Below are positions 25,191-34,442 of a DNA stretch of 64,000 nucleotides, piece by piece. The notes below the pieces were generated by a model. The model worked only from the letters and a program-made list of their open reading frames with translations. It made no database searches and was not told the DNA's origin. This stretch comes from an uncultured Opitutaceae bacterium. Its GTDB lineage: Bacteria > Verrucomicrobiota > Verrucomicrobiia > Opitutales > Opitutaceae. The stretch covers positions 51,257-115,256 of the forward strand of contig CALAOT010000006.1 of NCBI GenBank assembly GCA_937889545.1. The letters are read 5' to 3'. The stretch's first letter is position 1, and each line of letters opens with the position of its first letter. The position numbers were made by a program, and so were the translations under genes.

Positions 25191-26720
25191 ATGAACAAAG
25201 ACACCCTTGCCACTCTCCTGAGGCGCTCCGCAATCGGGGCCGCCTGCCTGCTCGCCTCGGGGCTGCATGCCTCCGTGGACGCGGCCCAGCCGGCCCCGCA
25301 CGGCCTCGCCCTCAAGCGCGACGACCACGCGGTGAACCGGGGGCCCCTCGAGTCCTCGAGCTATGCGGGCGTCGTCAAGCGCGTCGCCCCGAGCATCGTC
25401 AAGATCACCATCCAGATCAGCCACCGGCACGCCTCGCTCGGCGGTGGCGATGACGGCTCCCAGTTCCCGGGCCTGAACGACCCGTTCTTCCGCCAGTTCT
25501 TCGGCAACCGCATTCCGGTCGTGCCGGAGGGCCCCGAAACCGGGCTCGGCTCGGGTGTGATCGTCAGCGCCGACGGCTACATCGTCACGAACAACCACGT
25601 CGTCGACGGCGCCAAGCAGGTCATGGTCACGCTGGCCGACGGCCGCGAGCTGCAGGCGCGGGTCGTGGGGCGCGATCCGCAGACGGACATCGCCGTCGTG
25701 AAGGTGTCCGCCAGCGACCTGCCGGCCATCACCTTCGCCTCGAGCGGCAAGGTCGAGGTGGGCGACCGCGTCCTCGCGATCGGAAACCCGTTCGGAATCG
25801 GCGAGACCGTGACGACCGGCATCGTGAGCGCGACCGGCCGGCGGGCCGGCCTCGGGCTGGCCTACGAGGACTTCATCCAGACCGACGCGGCGATCAATCC
25901 CGGCAATTCCGGCGGCGCGCTCGTCGACGTCGAGGGACGCCTCGTGGGCATCAACACCGCCATCCTCAGCCGCAGCGGCGGCTTCCAGGGCGTGGGGCTC
26001 GCGATCCCGGCCGACCTGGTGGGCAGCGTCGTCGACAACCTCGCCGCCCACGGCAAGGTGGTGCGCGGCTATCTCGGCGTCGGGATCCAGGACCTGACCC
26101 CGACCCTGGCCGATTCGTTCGGCCTGAAGCAGCAGGGCGGCGCGCTGGTCTCCGACGTGCAGCCCGGGAGCCCGGGGGCCCGGGCCGGCCTGAAGAGCGG
26201 CGACGTCGTCACCGCGGTCAACGGGCATCCGGTCGACTCCGCCGGCCGCCTCAGCCTAACCGTGGGGGAGACCCCGCCGGGGACCAAGGTGACGCTCGAT
26301 GTCCTGCGCGACGGCCGGACCGAGCAGTTCACCGCGACGACCGCGAGCAAGCCCTCGAGCGACGGGACCGGCGGCGACGGCCAGGCCCTGGCCCCGGCGG
26401 ACGACCAGGGTGTCCTCAACGGGGTCGGCGTATCCGACATCGACGCCAACGCCCGCCGCGAGCTCAACCTCCCCGAGAGGCTCTCCGGCGCCGTGATCAC
26501 CGGCGTCGACCCGGGCTGCGCATCCGCCCGCTCGGGCCTGCGCGAGGGGGACGTGATCCTCGAGATCAACCACCACCCCGTCGATTCCGCGAAGGCCGCG
26601 GTGGACCTGAGCGCGGGCGCCACGGGCAGGAAGACGCTCGTCAAGCTCTGGTCTCACGGGAACACCGTCTTTGTGGTCGTCGACGAGACGGCATCCGGCG
26701 CCGCGGACAGCGCGCCCTGA
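25191..26720 (+). CDS. DegP/HtrA-family serine protease with two PDZ domains
   Basis: 509 aa from ATG 25191, where a signal-peptide-like leader begins (MNKDTLATLLRRSAIGAACL). The trypsin-like domain contains His136 in TNNHVVDGA, Asp166 in QTDIAVVK and Ser240 in NPGNSGGALVD. Two PDZ domains follow: about residues 280-385 (VRGYLGVGIQDLTPTLADSF) and about 400-500 (GVGVSDIDANARRELNLPE). This is the Do-type layout of a periplasmic quality-control protease and chaperone. A strong intrinsic terminator 37 nt downstream ends the transcript before the two-component genes. Confidence 0.93.
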   Translation: MNKDTLATLLRRSAIGAACLLASGLHASVDAAQPAPHGLALKRDDHAVNRGPLESSSYAGVVKRVAPSIVKITIQISHRHASLGGGDDGSQFPGLNDPFFRQFFGNRIPVVPEGPETGLGSGVIVSADGYIVTNNHVVDGAKQVMVTLADGRELQARVVGRDPQTDIAVVKVSASDLPAITFASSGKVEVGDRVLAIGNPFGIGETVTTGIVSATGRRAGLGLAYEDFIQTDAAINPGNSGGALVDVEGRLVGINTAILSRSGGFQGVGLAIPADLVGSVVDNLAAHGKVVRGYLGVGIQDLTPTLADSFGLKQQGGALVSDVQPGSPGARAGLKSGDVVTAVNGHPVDSAGRLSLTVGETPPGTKVTLDVLRDGRTEQFTATTASKPSSDGTGGDGQALAPADDQGVLNGVGVSDIDANARRELNLPERLSGAVITGVDPGCASARSGLREGDVILEINHHPVDSAKAAVDLSAGATGRKTLVKLWSHGNTVFVVVDETASGAADSAP

Positions 26721-26757
26721 ATCCGCCTCCGCTTGACTTGGTCGGTCAGTTTGGGTT

Positions 26758-26794
26758 CGACACCGGCTCCGTAGACAGGGCCGGTGTCGTTTTT
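26758..26794 (+). terminator. Intrinsic terminator after the DegP-like gene
   Basis: A perfect 10-bp stem, CGACACCGGC (26758-26767) and GCCGGTGTCG (26780-26789), with a 12-nt loop, is followed by TTTTT (26790-26794). It separates the protease from the two-component genes. Confidence 0.85.
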
Positions 26795-26846
26795 CCGCCG
26801 CCAATCCCACCTTTGCAAGGAATCGGGCTTCGTGCACACTAGTCCC

Positions 26847-27518
26847 ATGCGCGTCCTCGTCGTCGAAGATGATGCCAAGATCGCCTCGTTCGTCGTGCGC
26901 GGCCTGAGGGAGGCCGGCTACGCCGTGGACCACGCCCCCGACGGGGAAACCGGGCTCGCGCTGGCGGAGTGCACCGGATACGACGCCGCGGTCGTGGACG
27001 TGATGCTGCCGGGCCTTGACGGGCTCAGCCTCGTGCGGCGGCTGCGGGCGGCGCGCCGCCAGATCCCGGTGCTCTTCCTCAGCGCGAAGAGCGCGGTCGG
27101 GGACAGGGTCCGCGGCCTGGAAAGCGGCGGCGACGACTACCTGACGAAGCCGTTCGCCTTCTCGGAGCTGCTCGCCCGCGTGCAGGCGCTGGTCCGGCGC
27201 GCCACGCACGCCCCGGACGCCACCCGCCTCGCGGCCGGCGACGTCTCGCTCGACCTCGTGACCCGCGAGGTCACGAGCGCGGGCAGGCCCGTCGAGCTGC
27301 AGCCGCGCGAGTTCTCCCTCCTCGAGTTCCTGCTTCGCCACGCCGGCCATCCCGTGAGCAAGACGAAGATCCTCGAGCAGGTCTGGGATTACAGCTTCGA
27401 CCCGCAGACCAACGTGGTCGACGTGGTCATGCACAGGCTGCGCGGCAAGATCGACCCCGACCACGCCCGGATCGAGACGCTGCGGGGCGTGGGCTACGTG
27501 TTCCGCCCCCATGCTTGA
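26847..27518 (+). CDS. OmpR/PhoB-family response regulator
   Basis: 223 aa from ATG 26847, the first start that keeps the receiver domain (MRVLVVEDDAKIASFVVRGL) intact. The receiver has acidic Asp8/Asp9, the phosphoacceptor Asp51 (AAVVDVMLPGLDG), the Ser/Thr switch (LFLSAKS) and the conserved Lys in LTKPF. The winged-helix DNA-binding domain covers about residues 125-220, ending RIETLRGVGYVFRPHA. It resembles the CusR/QseB subgroup. The coding sequence overlaps its sensor kinase by 8 nt, indicating translational coupling. The target genes are unknown. Confidence 0.94.
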   Translation: MRVLVVEDDAKIASFVVRGLREAGYAVDHAPDGETGLALAECTGYDAAVVDVMLPGLDGLSLVRRLRAARRQIPVLFLSAKSAVGDRVRGLESGGDDYLTKPFAFSELLARVQALVRRATHAPDATRLAAGDVSLDLVTREVTSAGRPVELQPREFSLLEFLLRHAGHPVSKTKILEQVWDYSFDPQTNVVDVVMHRLRGKIDPDHARIETLRGVGYVFRPHA

Positions 27519-28908
27519 GCGGTTCCGGCAGTCCCTGGCGATCCGGCTCGCGGCGATCTACACGCTGGTCTTCGCCGCCGGTGCGTCGGCGCTGTTCGGC
27601 GTCCTCTACTGGGTGCTTGCCCATTCGCTCGAGGCGCGGGAGCGCGCGGCGGTCGAGCAGCGGGCGGAGAACCTGGCCCAGGCCTATGAGCTCGGCGGCG
27701 CGGTCGCCGTGCGGGAGCGGCTGGACGCGGACACCTCGCCCGAGGTGCGCTCCCTCTTCGTGCGGCTGCTCGGCGCCGGCGGGGAGACGCTCTTCGCGAC
27801 GATCCCGTCCGACTGGGTGGACCCGCTGGTGGAGCGGCGCCTCGTCCCGGACGCCTGGGGGGGCTGGAGGACGCAGGAGATCCACTCGGTCCGCGTCCCG
27901 CGCGACGCCGCGCGGGACTTTGCCGTAGCCTCCCGCGTCCTGTCGGACGGCCGCCTGATCCAGGTCGCCCACAGCACCGACAGCCGCGCGGTCCTCCTCG
28001 CGCCGCTGCGGACCGCCTTCGCCGGCGTCGGGGCGGTCGCGCTGCTCCTCTCGCTGACGGCGGGCACGTTCCTCGCGTGGCGCGCGACCCGGCCGCTGCG
28101 CGAGGTCGCCGAGACCGCGCGCCGCATACTCGACGAGGACGACCTCTCGGCCCGCGTCCCGGCCCCGGGCGGAAGCGGCGAGCTCGCCCTCCTCGCCCGG
28201 CAGCTGAACACGCTCCTCGACAAGAACGCGAACCACGTCCGGGTGCTCCGGGAGACCCTCGACGACCTCGCGCACGACCTGCGAACGCCGCTGACCCGCC
28301 TTCGCGGCACGGCGGAACTCGCCCTGACGGACGGCGGCGACCCGGCCGAGGCACGGTCGGCGCTGGCGGACTGCGTCAACGAGACGGACCGGGTCCTGCA
28401 CCTGCTCGAGGTGCTGCTCGACGTGTCCGCCGCCGAGGCCGGGGCGCTCACGCTGCGGCGCGAGCGGGTGGACCTGCGGGCCCTGGCGGGCCGCGCCGCG
28501 GACCTGTACCGCGAGGTGGCGGAACAGAAGAACATAATGATTGAGCTGGATATCCCCGCGCCGGCGGAGATGAACGGCGACCCGGTCCGGCTGGGCCAGG
28601 CCCTGTCCAACCTCGTTGACAATGCGCTCAAGTACACGCCGGAGGGCGGCCGGGTCGCGGTTGCGGCCGCGGCGGGGGAGGGCGCGGTCACCGTGACCGT
28701 GAGCGACAACGGGCCCGGCGTGCCCGCCGCCGAGCGCGACGCGGTCTGGCGCCGGCTCTACCGGGGCGACGCCAGCCGGTCGCAGCGCGGCTGGGGCCTG
28801 GGGCTCACCCTCGTGCGCGCCGTTGCCGAGGCCCACGGGGGCTCCGCTGAGGTCGGCGAGGCTCCCGGCGGCGGCGCCCGGTTCCAGATGCGTTTTCCCG
28901 CCGCCTGA
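27511..28908 (+). CDS. Sensor histidine kinase (partner of upstream regulator)
   Basis: 465 aa. Two membrane helices (about residues 12-35 and 170-195) flank a periplasmic sensor region; a HAMP linker follows. The HisKA domain carries the phosphoacceptor His255 in DDLAHDLRTPLTRLRG. The HATPase domain shows the N-box (LSNLVDNALKYTPEGG), DNGPGVP and a GWGLGLTLV G2-box. It is a standard class I kinase for the response regulator whose gene it overlaps. The stimulus is unknown; there is no metal-binding motif in the sensor loop that would point to copper or silver. Confidence 0.94.
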   Translation: MLERFRQSLAIRLAAIYTLVFAAGASALFGVLYWVLAHSLEARERAAVEQRAENLAQAYELGGAVAVRERLDADTSPEVRSLFVRLLGAGGETLFATIPSDWVDPLVERRLVPDAWGGWRTQEIHSVRVPRDAARDFAVASRVLSDGRLIQVAHSTDSRAVLLAPLRTAFAGVGAVALLLSLTAGTFLAWRATRPLREVAETARRILDEDDLSARVPAPGGSGELALLARQLNTLLDKNANHVRVLRETLDDLAHDLRTPLTRLRGTAELALTDGGDPAEARSALADCVNETDRVLHLLEVLLDVSAAEAGALTLRRERVDLRALAGRAADLYREVAEQKNIMIELDIPAPAEMNGDPVRLGQALSNLVDNALKYTPEGGRVAVAAAAGEGAVTVTVSDNGPGVPAAERDAVWRRLYRGDASRSQRGWGLGLTLVRAVAEAHGGSAEVGEAPGGGARFQMRFPAA

Positions 28909-28950
28909 GGCGGGTGCCGGTCCGGGGGCGTTGCCCGGGAGAACGGCCGC

Positions 28951-29532
28951 TCAGGCCGAGGCCAGCGCCTCCTTGAAGTGCCGGCGGCACATCGCGACGT
29001 AGCGGTCGTTGCCGCCGATCTCCACCTGCGCGCCGACCTTGACGGCCTTCCCATCGGCCCCGACGCGCAGGTTCATCGTCGCCTTGCGGCCGCAGTGGCA
29101 GATGGTCTTCAGCTCGATCAGGTTGTCGGCGATGGCCAGCAGGCCGGCGCTGCCGGGGAAGAGCCGGCCCTGGAAATCGGTGCGCAGGCCGTAGCACAGG
29201 ACGGGTATCCGCAGCGTGTCCGCGATGTCGGCGACCTGGTCCACCTGCGCGGGCGTGAGGAACTGCGCCTCGTCGATGAGGACGCAGGCGACGGGCTGCT
29301 CGGCGTGGGCGCCGCGCACCCGCTCCAGCAGGTCGTCGCCGGCCTTGAGTGCGATCGCCTCGGATGCGAGCCCGATTCGCGACACGATGCGCCCGTAGCC
29401 GGCGCGCGTGTCGATCGCCGGCATGAACAGCAGCGTGCGCATGCCGCGCTCCTTGTAGTTGTAGCTCGACTGGAGGAGCATCGTGCTCTTCCCGGCGTTC
29501 ATGGCCGAGTAGTAGAAGTAGACCTTCGACAT
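28951..29532 (-). CDS. tdk: Thymidine kinase
   Basis: 193 aa from ATG 29532 ([17 protein letters not shown]), which places the P-loop AMNAGKST at residues 10-17 as in E. coli Tdk; the frame extends upstream without similarity. Other family features are the catalytic Glu in [10 protein letters not shown], the [10 protein letters not shown] lasso region, and zinc ligands in TICHCGRKA plus the C-terminal MCRRHF. It phosphorylates thymidine to dTMP in nucleoside salvage. It is convergent with the histidine kinase (42 nt between stops) and divergent from the cytochrome/dehydrogenase gene. Confidence 0.95.
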   Translation of the reverse strand: MSKVYFYYSAMNAGKSTMLLQSSYNYKERGMRTLLFMPAIDTRAGYGRIVSRIGLASEAIALKAGDDLLERVRGAHAEQPVACVLIDEAQFLTPAQVDQVADIADTLRIPVLCYGLRTDFQGRLFPGSAGLLAIADNLIELKTICHCGRKATMNLRVGADGKAVKVGAQVEIGGNDRYVAMCRRHFKEALASA

Positions 29533-29695
29533 GGCGCACGCACGCTTGGTGCGCGCCGCGGAAAAGGCGAGAACGCGGGTGCCTCCTCCCGGGGATTTGA
29601 AGCCGGGTTGAAGGGGGGGATTAGCGCGGGGGATGGCGGCCCGCATCGCCACGAGTTGCACAAAACTCAAACCCGTCCACATTGCCCGCTTCCCC

Positions 29696-31447
29696 ATGAA
29701 AACCCCCGCGCTCGCCCTGACAGGCCTTCTCCTCCTATTCCCCGGGACGCCCGGAAGGGCGGCGGACCCGGCTCCGGATGCCGGCGACCCCGCGTCCGGG
29801 AAGGTCTTCTTCCAGCAAGGCTGCGCGCTTTGCCACGCCACGGTCCTGGGGCAGGGCAACGCGGCGGCCTCGGGACAGGGCCCGAGCCTCGTCGGCGTCG
29901 TGGGCCGGCGCGCGGCCTCCGTCGCGAACTTTGGCTACTCCAGGGCCATGGCCGAATCGGGGATAACGTGGGACCCGGCCACTCTGGGGGCATTTCTGGC
30001 GGCCCCGACGGCCCTCGTGCCCGGGACGACCATGCCCGCCGCGGTCCCCAATGCCGCGGACCGGCTCAACGTGATCGCCTATCTTGCGACCCTCGTCGCC
30101 CCCAGGGGCGTCCCCGAGGCCGCGAATGCGGCCCCGGCGCCCGCCCGGCCGTTTGCCGCCGACCCGGGCGACTGGCGCAACGACGCCCCGGGCGTCAGGC
30201 ATGCGATCGTGGTCGCCGCGCTGCCCGCTCCCTTCAGCACCTCCTCGGCCGGAAACGGCCCGCAGGTGGTTGTCCAGCCGGCCGACGCCGCCCTTTCCGT
30301 CCCGCCGGGGTTCACGGTGCGGCTCTTTGCGGTGGGCCTGTCGGGGCCAAGGCTGCTTCGCGTGGCGCCGAACCATGACATCTTCATCGCGGAGACGCGC
30401 GCCGGCCGGATCCGGGCGATGCGCGCCGCCGACGGGGCGAGCGCCCCCTCGAGGGACGAGATCTTCGCGGACGGCCTCGACAGGCCGTTCGGCGTCGCGT
30501 TCTACCCGGCGGGCGGGGACCCGCAGTGGCTGTACGTGGCGAACAACAACTCCGTCGTCCGCTTCCCGTACCGCAACGGCGACCTCACGGCGCGGGGGGC
30601 GCCGCAGACGGTCGTGCCGGTCCTCTGCGGGGGGACCGGCGGCCACACCACGCGCGACGTGGCCTTCTCCCTGGACGGGCGGAGCATGTTCATATCCGTG
30701 GGCTCCGGGTCGAACGTGGCGGAGGGGCTGTCCCTCAAGGGCATGGCGGAGATCCGCTCCTGGGAGGCCGAGCATGGCCGGGGGGCGATTTGGGGCGCCG
30801 AGACCAACCGCGCCGACATCCTCGTCTCCGACCCGGAGGGGCGCCAGCCCCTGCGCACGTACGCGACGGGGGTCCGCAACGGCGTGGGGCTCGCCGTGGA
30901 CCCGGAGACGGGCGACCTGTGGGTCTCGACGAACGAGAGGGACGCCCTCGGCGACGACCTGGTCCCCGATTACATCACCCACGTGAGGGAGGGGGGCTTC
31001 TACGGCTGGCCCTGGTACTACATGGGGAACCACGAGGATCCCCGCCACGCGGGCGAGCGCCCGGACCTCGCGGGCCAGGCCATCGTCCCGGACGTCCCCG
31101 TGCAGTCGCATTCGGCCTCCCTGGAGATGGTCTTCTACACGGCCACGGACGGCGTTGCGGCGTTCCCCGCCGAGTACCGCGGCGACATCTTCGCGGCCTT
31201 CCACGGCTCCTGGAACAGGAGCTCGCGAACGGGCTACAAGGTCGTTCGCGTGCGCCGCCGGGGCGGCGTCGCGACCGGCGAGTACGATGACTTCCTCACC
31301 GGGTTCGTGGTCGACAACCGGAGCGTCTGGGGCAGGCCGGTGGGCGTGGCCGTGGCCCACGACGGGGCGCTGCTCGTTACCGAGGACGGAAACGGCACCC
31401 TTTGGCGAGTCGCCTACGCGGGGACGGGGGCCTCCGCGGGCCGGTGA
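29696..31447 (+). CDS. Cytochrome c fused to a PQQ-type (sorbosone dehydrogenase-like) propeller
   Basis: 583 aa from ATG 29696, which begins a signal peptide ([23 protein letters not shown]). An N-terminal class I cytochrome c holds CALCH at residues 43-47 and a likely axial Met in [12 protein letters not shown] linker (about 145-195) leads to a six-bladed propeller of the glucose/sorbosone dehydrogenase superfamily ([76 protein letters not shown]). It should oxidise a sugar or alcohol in the periplasm and pass electrons directly to its own heme. The usual order is dehydrogenase then cytochrome; here the cytochrome is N-terminal. Confidence 0.88.
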   Translation: MKTPALALTGLLLLFPGTPGRAADPAPDAGDPASGKVFFQQGCALCHATVLGQGNAAASGQGPSLVGVVGRRAASVANFGYSRAMAESGITWDPATLGAFLAAPTALVPGTTMPAAVPNAADRLNVIAYLATLVAPRGVPEAANAAPAPARPFAADPGDWRNDAPGVRHAIVVAALPAPFSTSSAGNGPQVVVQPADAALSVPPGFTVRLFAVGLSGPRLLRVAPNHDIFIAETRAGRIRAMRAADGASAPSRDEIFADGLDRPFGVAFYPAGGDPQWLYVANNNSVVRFPYRNGDLTARGAPQTVVPVLCGGTGGHTTRDVAFSLDGRSMFISVGSGSNVAEGLSLKGMAEIRSWEAEHGRGAIWGAETNRADILVSDPEGRQPLRTYATGVRNGVGLAVDPETGDLWVSTNERDALGDDLVPDYITHVREGGFYGWPWYYMGNHEDPRHAGERPDLAGQAIVPDVPVQSHSASLEMVFYTATDGVAAFPAEYRGDIFAAFHGSWNRSSRTGYKVVRVRRRGGVATGEYDDFLTGFVVDNRSVWGRPVGVAVAHDGALLVTEDGNGTLWRVAYAGTGASAGR

Positions 31448-31521
31448 GCGGGAGGCGGGCCCCGATTCGGCGCGTTTTTGGCCTTCCCCAAGGGGGCCGC
31501 AACGGGCTGGATGTTGGGACC

Positions 31522-33378
31522 ATGTCCCCGTCATTCGCCCGCCCCATCGCCCTTCGGATCATCCTGGCCGCCTCGGCCCTCTGGGCGGCCGCCCCCGGCC
31601 CCCGGGCCGAAGGCGCCCCCGTCTCCAGGAAGACCGTCGAGACCGCCGACGACCTTCCCCGCCACACCTACAAGGTTTCCGAGGCGCCGTCCGTGATCCT
31701 GAACGACGATGCGGCCTTCACCGCCCTGGCCGCCGAGGTCAGGCGGGACATCGATGCGGACCTCCTCGGCTACGACATCCGGGACCGGACAACGCTTCAG
31801 GGCTACAAGGCCACGCAGCTCGCCCTCTTGATGCTCGGCGGGGGTTATGACGCCAGTGAGCGGCTGATCGGCGAGCTGAGGGTGCTGGAGGAGAAGCCCA
31901 GCCTCAAGCTGACCACCGGGATCGTCGCGGAGGCCTGGGTGGGCGCCCGCCGCGCCAAGGTCCGGCAGGAGGACTTTGCCCGGGCCTTCCAGGCGAACCT
32001 GTCGGCGGCGGTGCAGCGGCTCCCGTGGGACATCGTCCAGGACGACATCAAGCAGACCAAGGCGGGATTCGAGGTGCGAAGCCCGGCCCTGGTGATCGGG
32101 ACGGTGCAGCAGGAGATCGACCCGGCGGCGCTGAAGACGGGCGCGATCTCGGAGTCCGTGGCGCGCAGGCTCGTGGCCATGCGCAACCAGCTCGTCAACT
32201 ACCTGCCGTACCGGGCGCAGATCGTCGCGGCGCTCGACGGCGTCGTTGCCGCCCACCGCATCGTCAAGCCGGACCGCTGGACGGCGCGCCTGGTGACGCT
32301 GCCCCCCGACGCAAAGGCCGTCCCGGTGGGGGTGGGCGTCTGGGACAGCGGCGTCGACATGGACATCTTCAGGGACCGCCTCGTGACCGACGCGCAGGGC
32401 CGCCACGGGATCGCGTTCGACCTGCACTCCAACCCGGTGCCGGACCTCATATTTCCGCTGGGGGACGCCCAGGCGCACCTCCAGGAGACCATCGCCAGGG
32501 TGAAGGGCTTCGAGGACTTGCGGGCCTCGGTGGACAGCCCGGAGGCTGCGGACCTCAAGCGCTACATGTCTGGGCTAAAGGCGGACCAGGTGAGACCCAC
32601 CCTCGAGAGCCTCAACCTCGTGCACAACTGGGCGCACGGCACCCATGTGGCCGGGATCTCTTTCGCCGGCAACCCGTTCGCCCGGCTCGTCATCGGCCGG
32701 ATCACCTTCGACTTCCACCTCGTCCCGGAGACGCCGACCCTCGAGCAGGCCCGCAAGGACGCTGCCGCCTACCAGGAGACTGTCGAGTACTTCAAGAGCA
32801 ACGGCGTCCGGGTCGTGAACATGAGCTGGGGCGGCTCGCTCAAGAGCGTCGAGGAAGCGCTCGAGGCCAACGGCGCCGGAGGCACGGCCGAGGAGCGCAA
32901 GAAGCTCGCCCGCCAGATCTTCGACGTCGGCACGGCCGGGCTTCTCGCGGCGCTCAGGCAGGCGCCCGGGATCCTGTTCGTGGTCGCGGCCGGGAACAGC
33001 GACAACGACGTCAAGTTCGACGAGTTCGTCCCGTCGTCATTCCAGCTCCCGAACATGATCACGGTGGGGGCCGTGGACCAGGCCGGCGAGGAAACCTCGT
33101 TCTCGAGCTTCGGCCCCATGGTGAACGTGCACGCCAACGGCTACGATGTCGAAAGCTACATCCCGGGCGGCCGGCGCCTGAAGTTCAGCGGCACCTCCAT
33201 GGCATCGCCCCAGGTGACCAACCTGGCGGCCAAGCTCTTCGCGCTCGACCCGGCGCTCACGCCCGAGGACGCCAGGGCCCTGATCCTCTCCGGGTGTGAG
33301 CGCAGCGGCCGGGTGAACCTTGTGAACCCGGCGAAGAGCGTGGAGCTGCTCAGGCAAAGGCTCGCCGCCGGCGGGTAG
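31522..33378 (+). CDS. Secreted subtilisin-like serine protease (S8)
   Basis: 618 aa from ATG 31522, which opens a signal peptide (MSPSFARPIALRIILAASALWAAAPGPRA). Catalytic residues: Asp275 in GVWDSGVDMD, His372 in AHGTHVAGISF and Ser559 in SGTSMASPQVTN; the oxyanion Asn lies in VVAAGNSDND. Residues 30-260 form a long N-terminal extension with no recognised domain, possibly a pro-region. The 97 residues between Asp and His are clearly longer than the usual 30-40. The gene follows the dehydrogenase fusion after 74 nt in the same direction. Start could be a few codons off, but the signal peptide favours this one. Confidence 0.88.
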   Translation: MSPSFARPIALRIILAASALWAAAPGPRAEGAPVSRKTVETADDLPRHTYKVSEAPSVILNDDAAFTALAAEVRRDIDADLLGYDIRDRTTLQGYKATQLALLMLGGGYDASERLIGELRVLEEKPSLKLTTGIVAEAWVGARRAKVRQEDFARAFQANLSAAVQRLPWDIVQDDIKQTKAGFEVRSPALVIGTVQQEIDPAALKTGAISESVARRLVAMRNQLVNYLPYRAQIVAALDGVVAAHRIVKPDRWTARLVTLPPDAKAVPVGVGVWDSGVDMDIFRDRLVTDAQGRHGIAFDLHSNPVPDLIFPLGDAQAHLQETIARVKGFEDLRASVDSPEAADLKRYMSGLKADQVRPTLESLNLVHNWAHGTHVAGISFAGNPFARLVIGRITFDFHLVPETPTLEQARKDAAAYQETVEYFKSNGVRVVNMSWGGSLKSVEEALEANGAGGTAEERKKLARQIFDVGTAGLLAALRQAPGILFVVAAGNSDNDVKFDEFVPSSFQLPNMITVGAVDQAGEETSFSSFGPMVNVHANGYDVESYIPGGRRLKFSGTSMASPQVTNLAAKLFALDPALTPEDARALILSGCERSGRVNLVNPAKSVELLRQRLAAGG

Positions 33379-33498
33379 GGGATCCGCGGCGCGCGGCAGG
33401 CGCCGCTCTGCGGGCAGCTTTCTCCGGGTGCAACCTCACGCATTGAGGAGATGAAATTGGCCGCTGTTTTCGGCAGCTGGAACGCCGCGCCGCAGCGC

Positions 33499-33592
33499 GG
33501 CGGCCTTCGCGTCTCGGCGATCGGCCTCGGCTGCATGGGGATGAGCGAGTTCTACGGCCCGTCCCGGATGGACGACGGGGAGTCGATCCGGG
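33499..33592 (+). pseudogene. 94-bp fragment of the aldo/keto reductase gene
   Basis: Bases 33499-33592 match 40170-40263 (the region coding [20 protein letters not shown] and the residues after it) with one mismatch by eye, in the same orientation. It starts after codon 8 of the full gene and stops abruptly. The two copies form direct repeats that bracket sigma/kinase cassette 1, the TonB-like gene and the DUF3016 gene. Confidence 0.9.
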
Positions 33593-33699
33593 CCCCCGGG
33601 GTCGGGTGCCCGGGCAGCCGACCAGGAGCCCGTGACGCAATAGCATTGCGTGTGGGCGGCCGCGAAAGCGCCAAACCCGCCGTGTACTTGAAAACTCGG

Positions 33700-33746
33700 A
33701 GAATCCGGGCTTCGTTCCCCGTCCCGCCCGTGTTACCCAATGCCTC
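33700..33746 (+). promoter_or_regulatory. Conserved leader of cassette 1 sigma gene
   Basis: GAATCCGGGCTTCGTTC (33701-33717) followed by GTCCCGC after three bases is found at exactly the same distance (46 nt) from the GTG start in cassette 2 (complement of 55121-55137). The surrounding non-coding bases are less conserved, so this is a candidate promoter or regulatory element, possibly for autoregulation by the sigma factor. No mapping data. Confidence 0.5.
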
Positions 33747-34319
33747 GTGCACGAGATTACCGTAATCCTGAACCGCGCGGGAAAGGGTGATCCGCAGGCC
33801 GCCGAGCAGCTGCTGCCGCTTGTTTATGACGAGCTGCGCAAGCTGGCCAGTGCGAAAATGGCCCGCGAGTCCGACGGGCATACGCTCCAGGCTACGGCGC
33901 TCGTGCACGAGGCCTGGCTGCGCCTCGGTGCCGACAGGCAGCCGGCCTGGGAGAACCGCGCGCATTTTTTTGCCGCCGCGGCCGAATCGATGAGGCGGAT
34001 CCTCATCGACTGCGCCCGCCGGCGGCGCGCCGAGCGGCACGGCGGCAAGCTGCAGCGCGTCGAAGTCGACGATTCCGCCATGGCCATCGCGGCCCCGGGG
34101 GGCGCAGACGACGAGCTGCTTGCGGTGCACGAGTCCCTCGACCGCCTGGCGGGCCACGACGCGCGCAAGGCGGAGCTGGTGAAGCTCCGATACTTCGCGG
34201 GCCTCACCCTGGAGCAGGCTGCGGAGGTGCTGGGGATAGCGGTGCCGACGGCGAAGCGCGACTGGGCCTATGCGCGCGCTTGGCTCTTCAAGGAGATCGG
34301 CCGGAGCCGGGGCGGCTGA
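33747..34319 (+). CDS. ECF-type sigma factor (TIGR02999/Sigma70_ECF), cassette 1
   Basis: 190 aa from GTG 33747; the paralogue in cassette 2 aligns from the same residue and has the same length. Region 2 includes LLPLVYDELRKLA, GHTLQATALVHEAWLRLG and NRAHFFAAAAESMRRILIDCARRRRAERHG; region 4 shows VKLRYFAGLTLEQAAEVLGI and RDWAYARAWLFKEI as the helix-turn-helix and C-terminal helix. This subgroup is abundant in Acidobacteria, Planctomycetes and Verrucomicrobia and lacks a typical zinc anti-sigma partner. No Shine-Dalgarno sequence is evident. Downstream genes encode a two-TM protein, a Ser/Thr kinase and an unknown protein, suggesting control by phosphorylation or membrane tethering. Confidence 0.93.
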   Translation: MHEITVILNRAGKGDPQAAEQLLPLVYDELRKLASAKMARESDGHTLQATALVHEAWLRLGADRQPAWENRAHFFAAAAESMRRILIDCARRRRAERHGGKLQRVEVDDSAMAIAAPGGADDELLAVHESLDRLAGHDARKAELVKLRYFAGLTLEQAAEVLGIAVPTAKRDWAYARAWLFKEIGRSRGG

Positions 34320-34347
34320 GGACGCCTCCGAGGATGCCTGGAATCCT

Positions 34348-34442
34348 GCGCGCGCCGTTTCGCCAATCTTAAATGATCCCTTTCCGGGGCTGATTTCGCT
34401 TTGAGGGTTGAAGTCACTCAATCGTCTCAAACTCCACCCCCC
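34348..34442 (+). promoter_or_regulatory. Conserved intergenic region between sigma and two-TM genes, cassette 1
   Basis: The sigma to two-TM spacer is 123 nt in both cassettes. Within it, TTTCCGGGGC (34381-34390) and the 20-bp block CGCTTTGAGGGTTGAAGTCA (34397-34416) are identical in both, with further matches to 34440. Such conservation in non-coding DNA between otherwise diverging copies points to a promoter or RNA element, perhaps the target of the cassette sigma factor (inference). Confidence 0.55.

Larger units (their letters stand above)
33379..33746. other. Spacer with aldo/keto reductase fragment and cassette-1 leader
   Basis: This 368-nt spacer has no intact gene. It contains a 94-bp copy of the 5' part of the aldo/keto reductase gene (33499-33592), a 7-bp inverted repeat ACGCAAT-agc-ATTGCGT (33635-33651), and, next to the sigma gene, a leader shared with cassette 2. 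A 104-codon open frame from 33451 merely reads through the fragment and is not considered a gene. Confidence 0.6.

Noticed and set aside
25056..26228. Long antisense frame over the DegP-like gene
   Set aside because: Complement of codons of a clear protease; no ribosome binding site or similarity.
29585..29620. A further tRNA-like core (GGGGATTTGAAGCCGGG)
   Set aside because: The stem does not pair like a T-arm, no acceptor/CCA side is present and no arm repeats follow.
33451..33765. 104-codon gene overlapping the reductase fragment
   Set aside because: It consists of a truncated reductase N-terminus followed by unrelated sequence and overlaps the sigma start.
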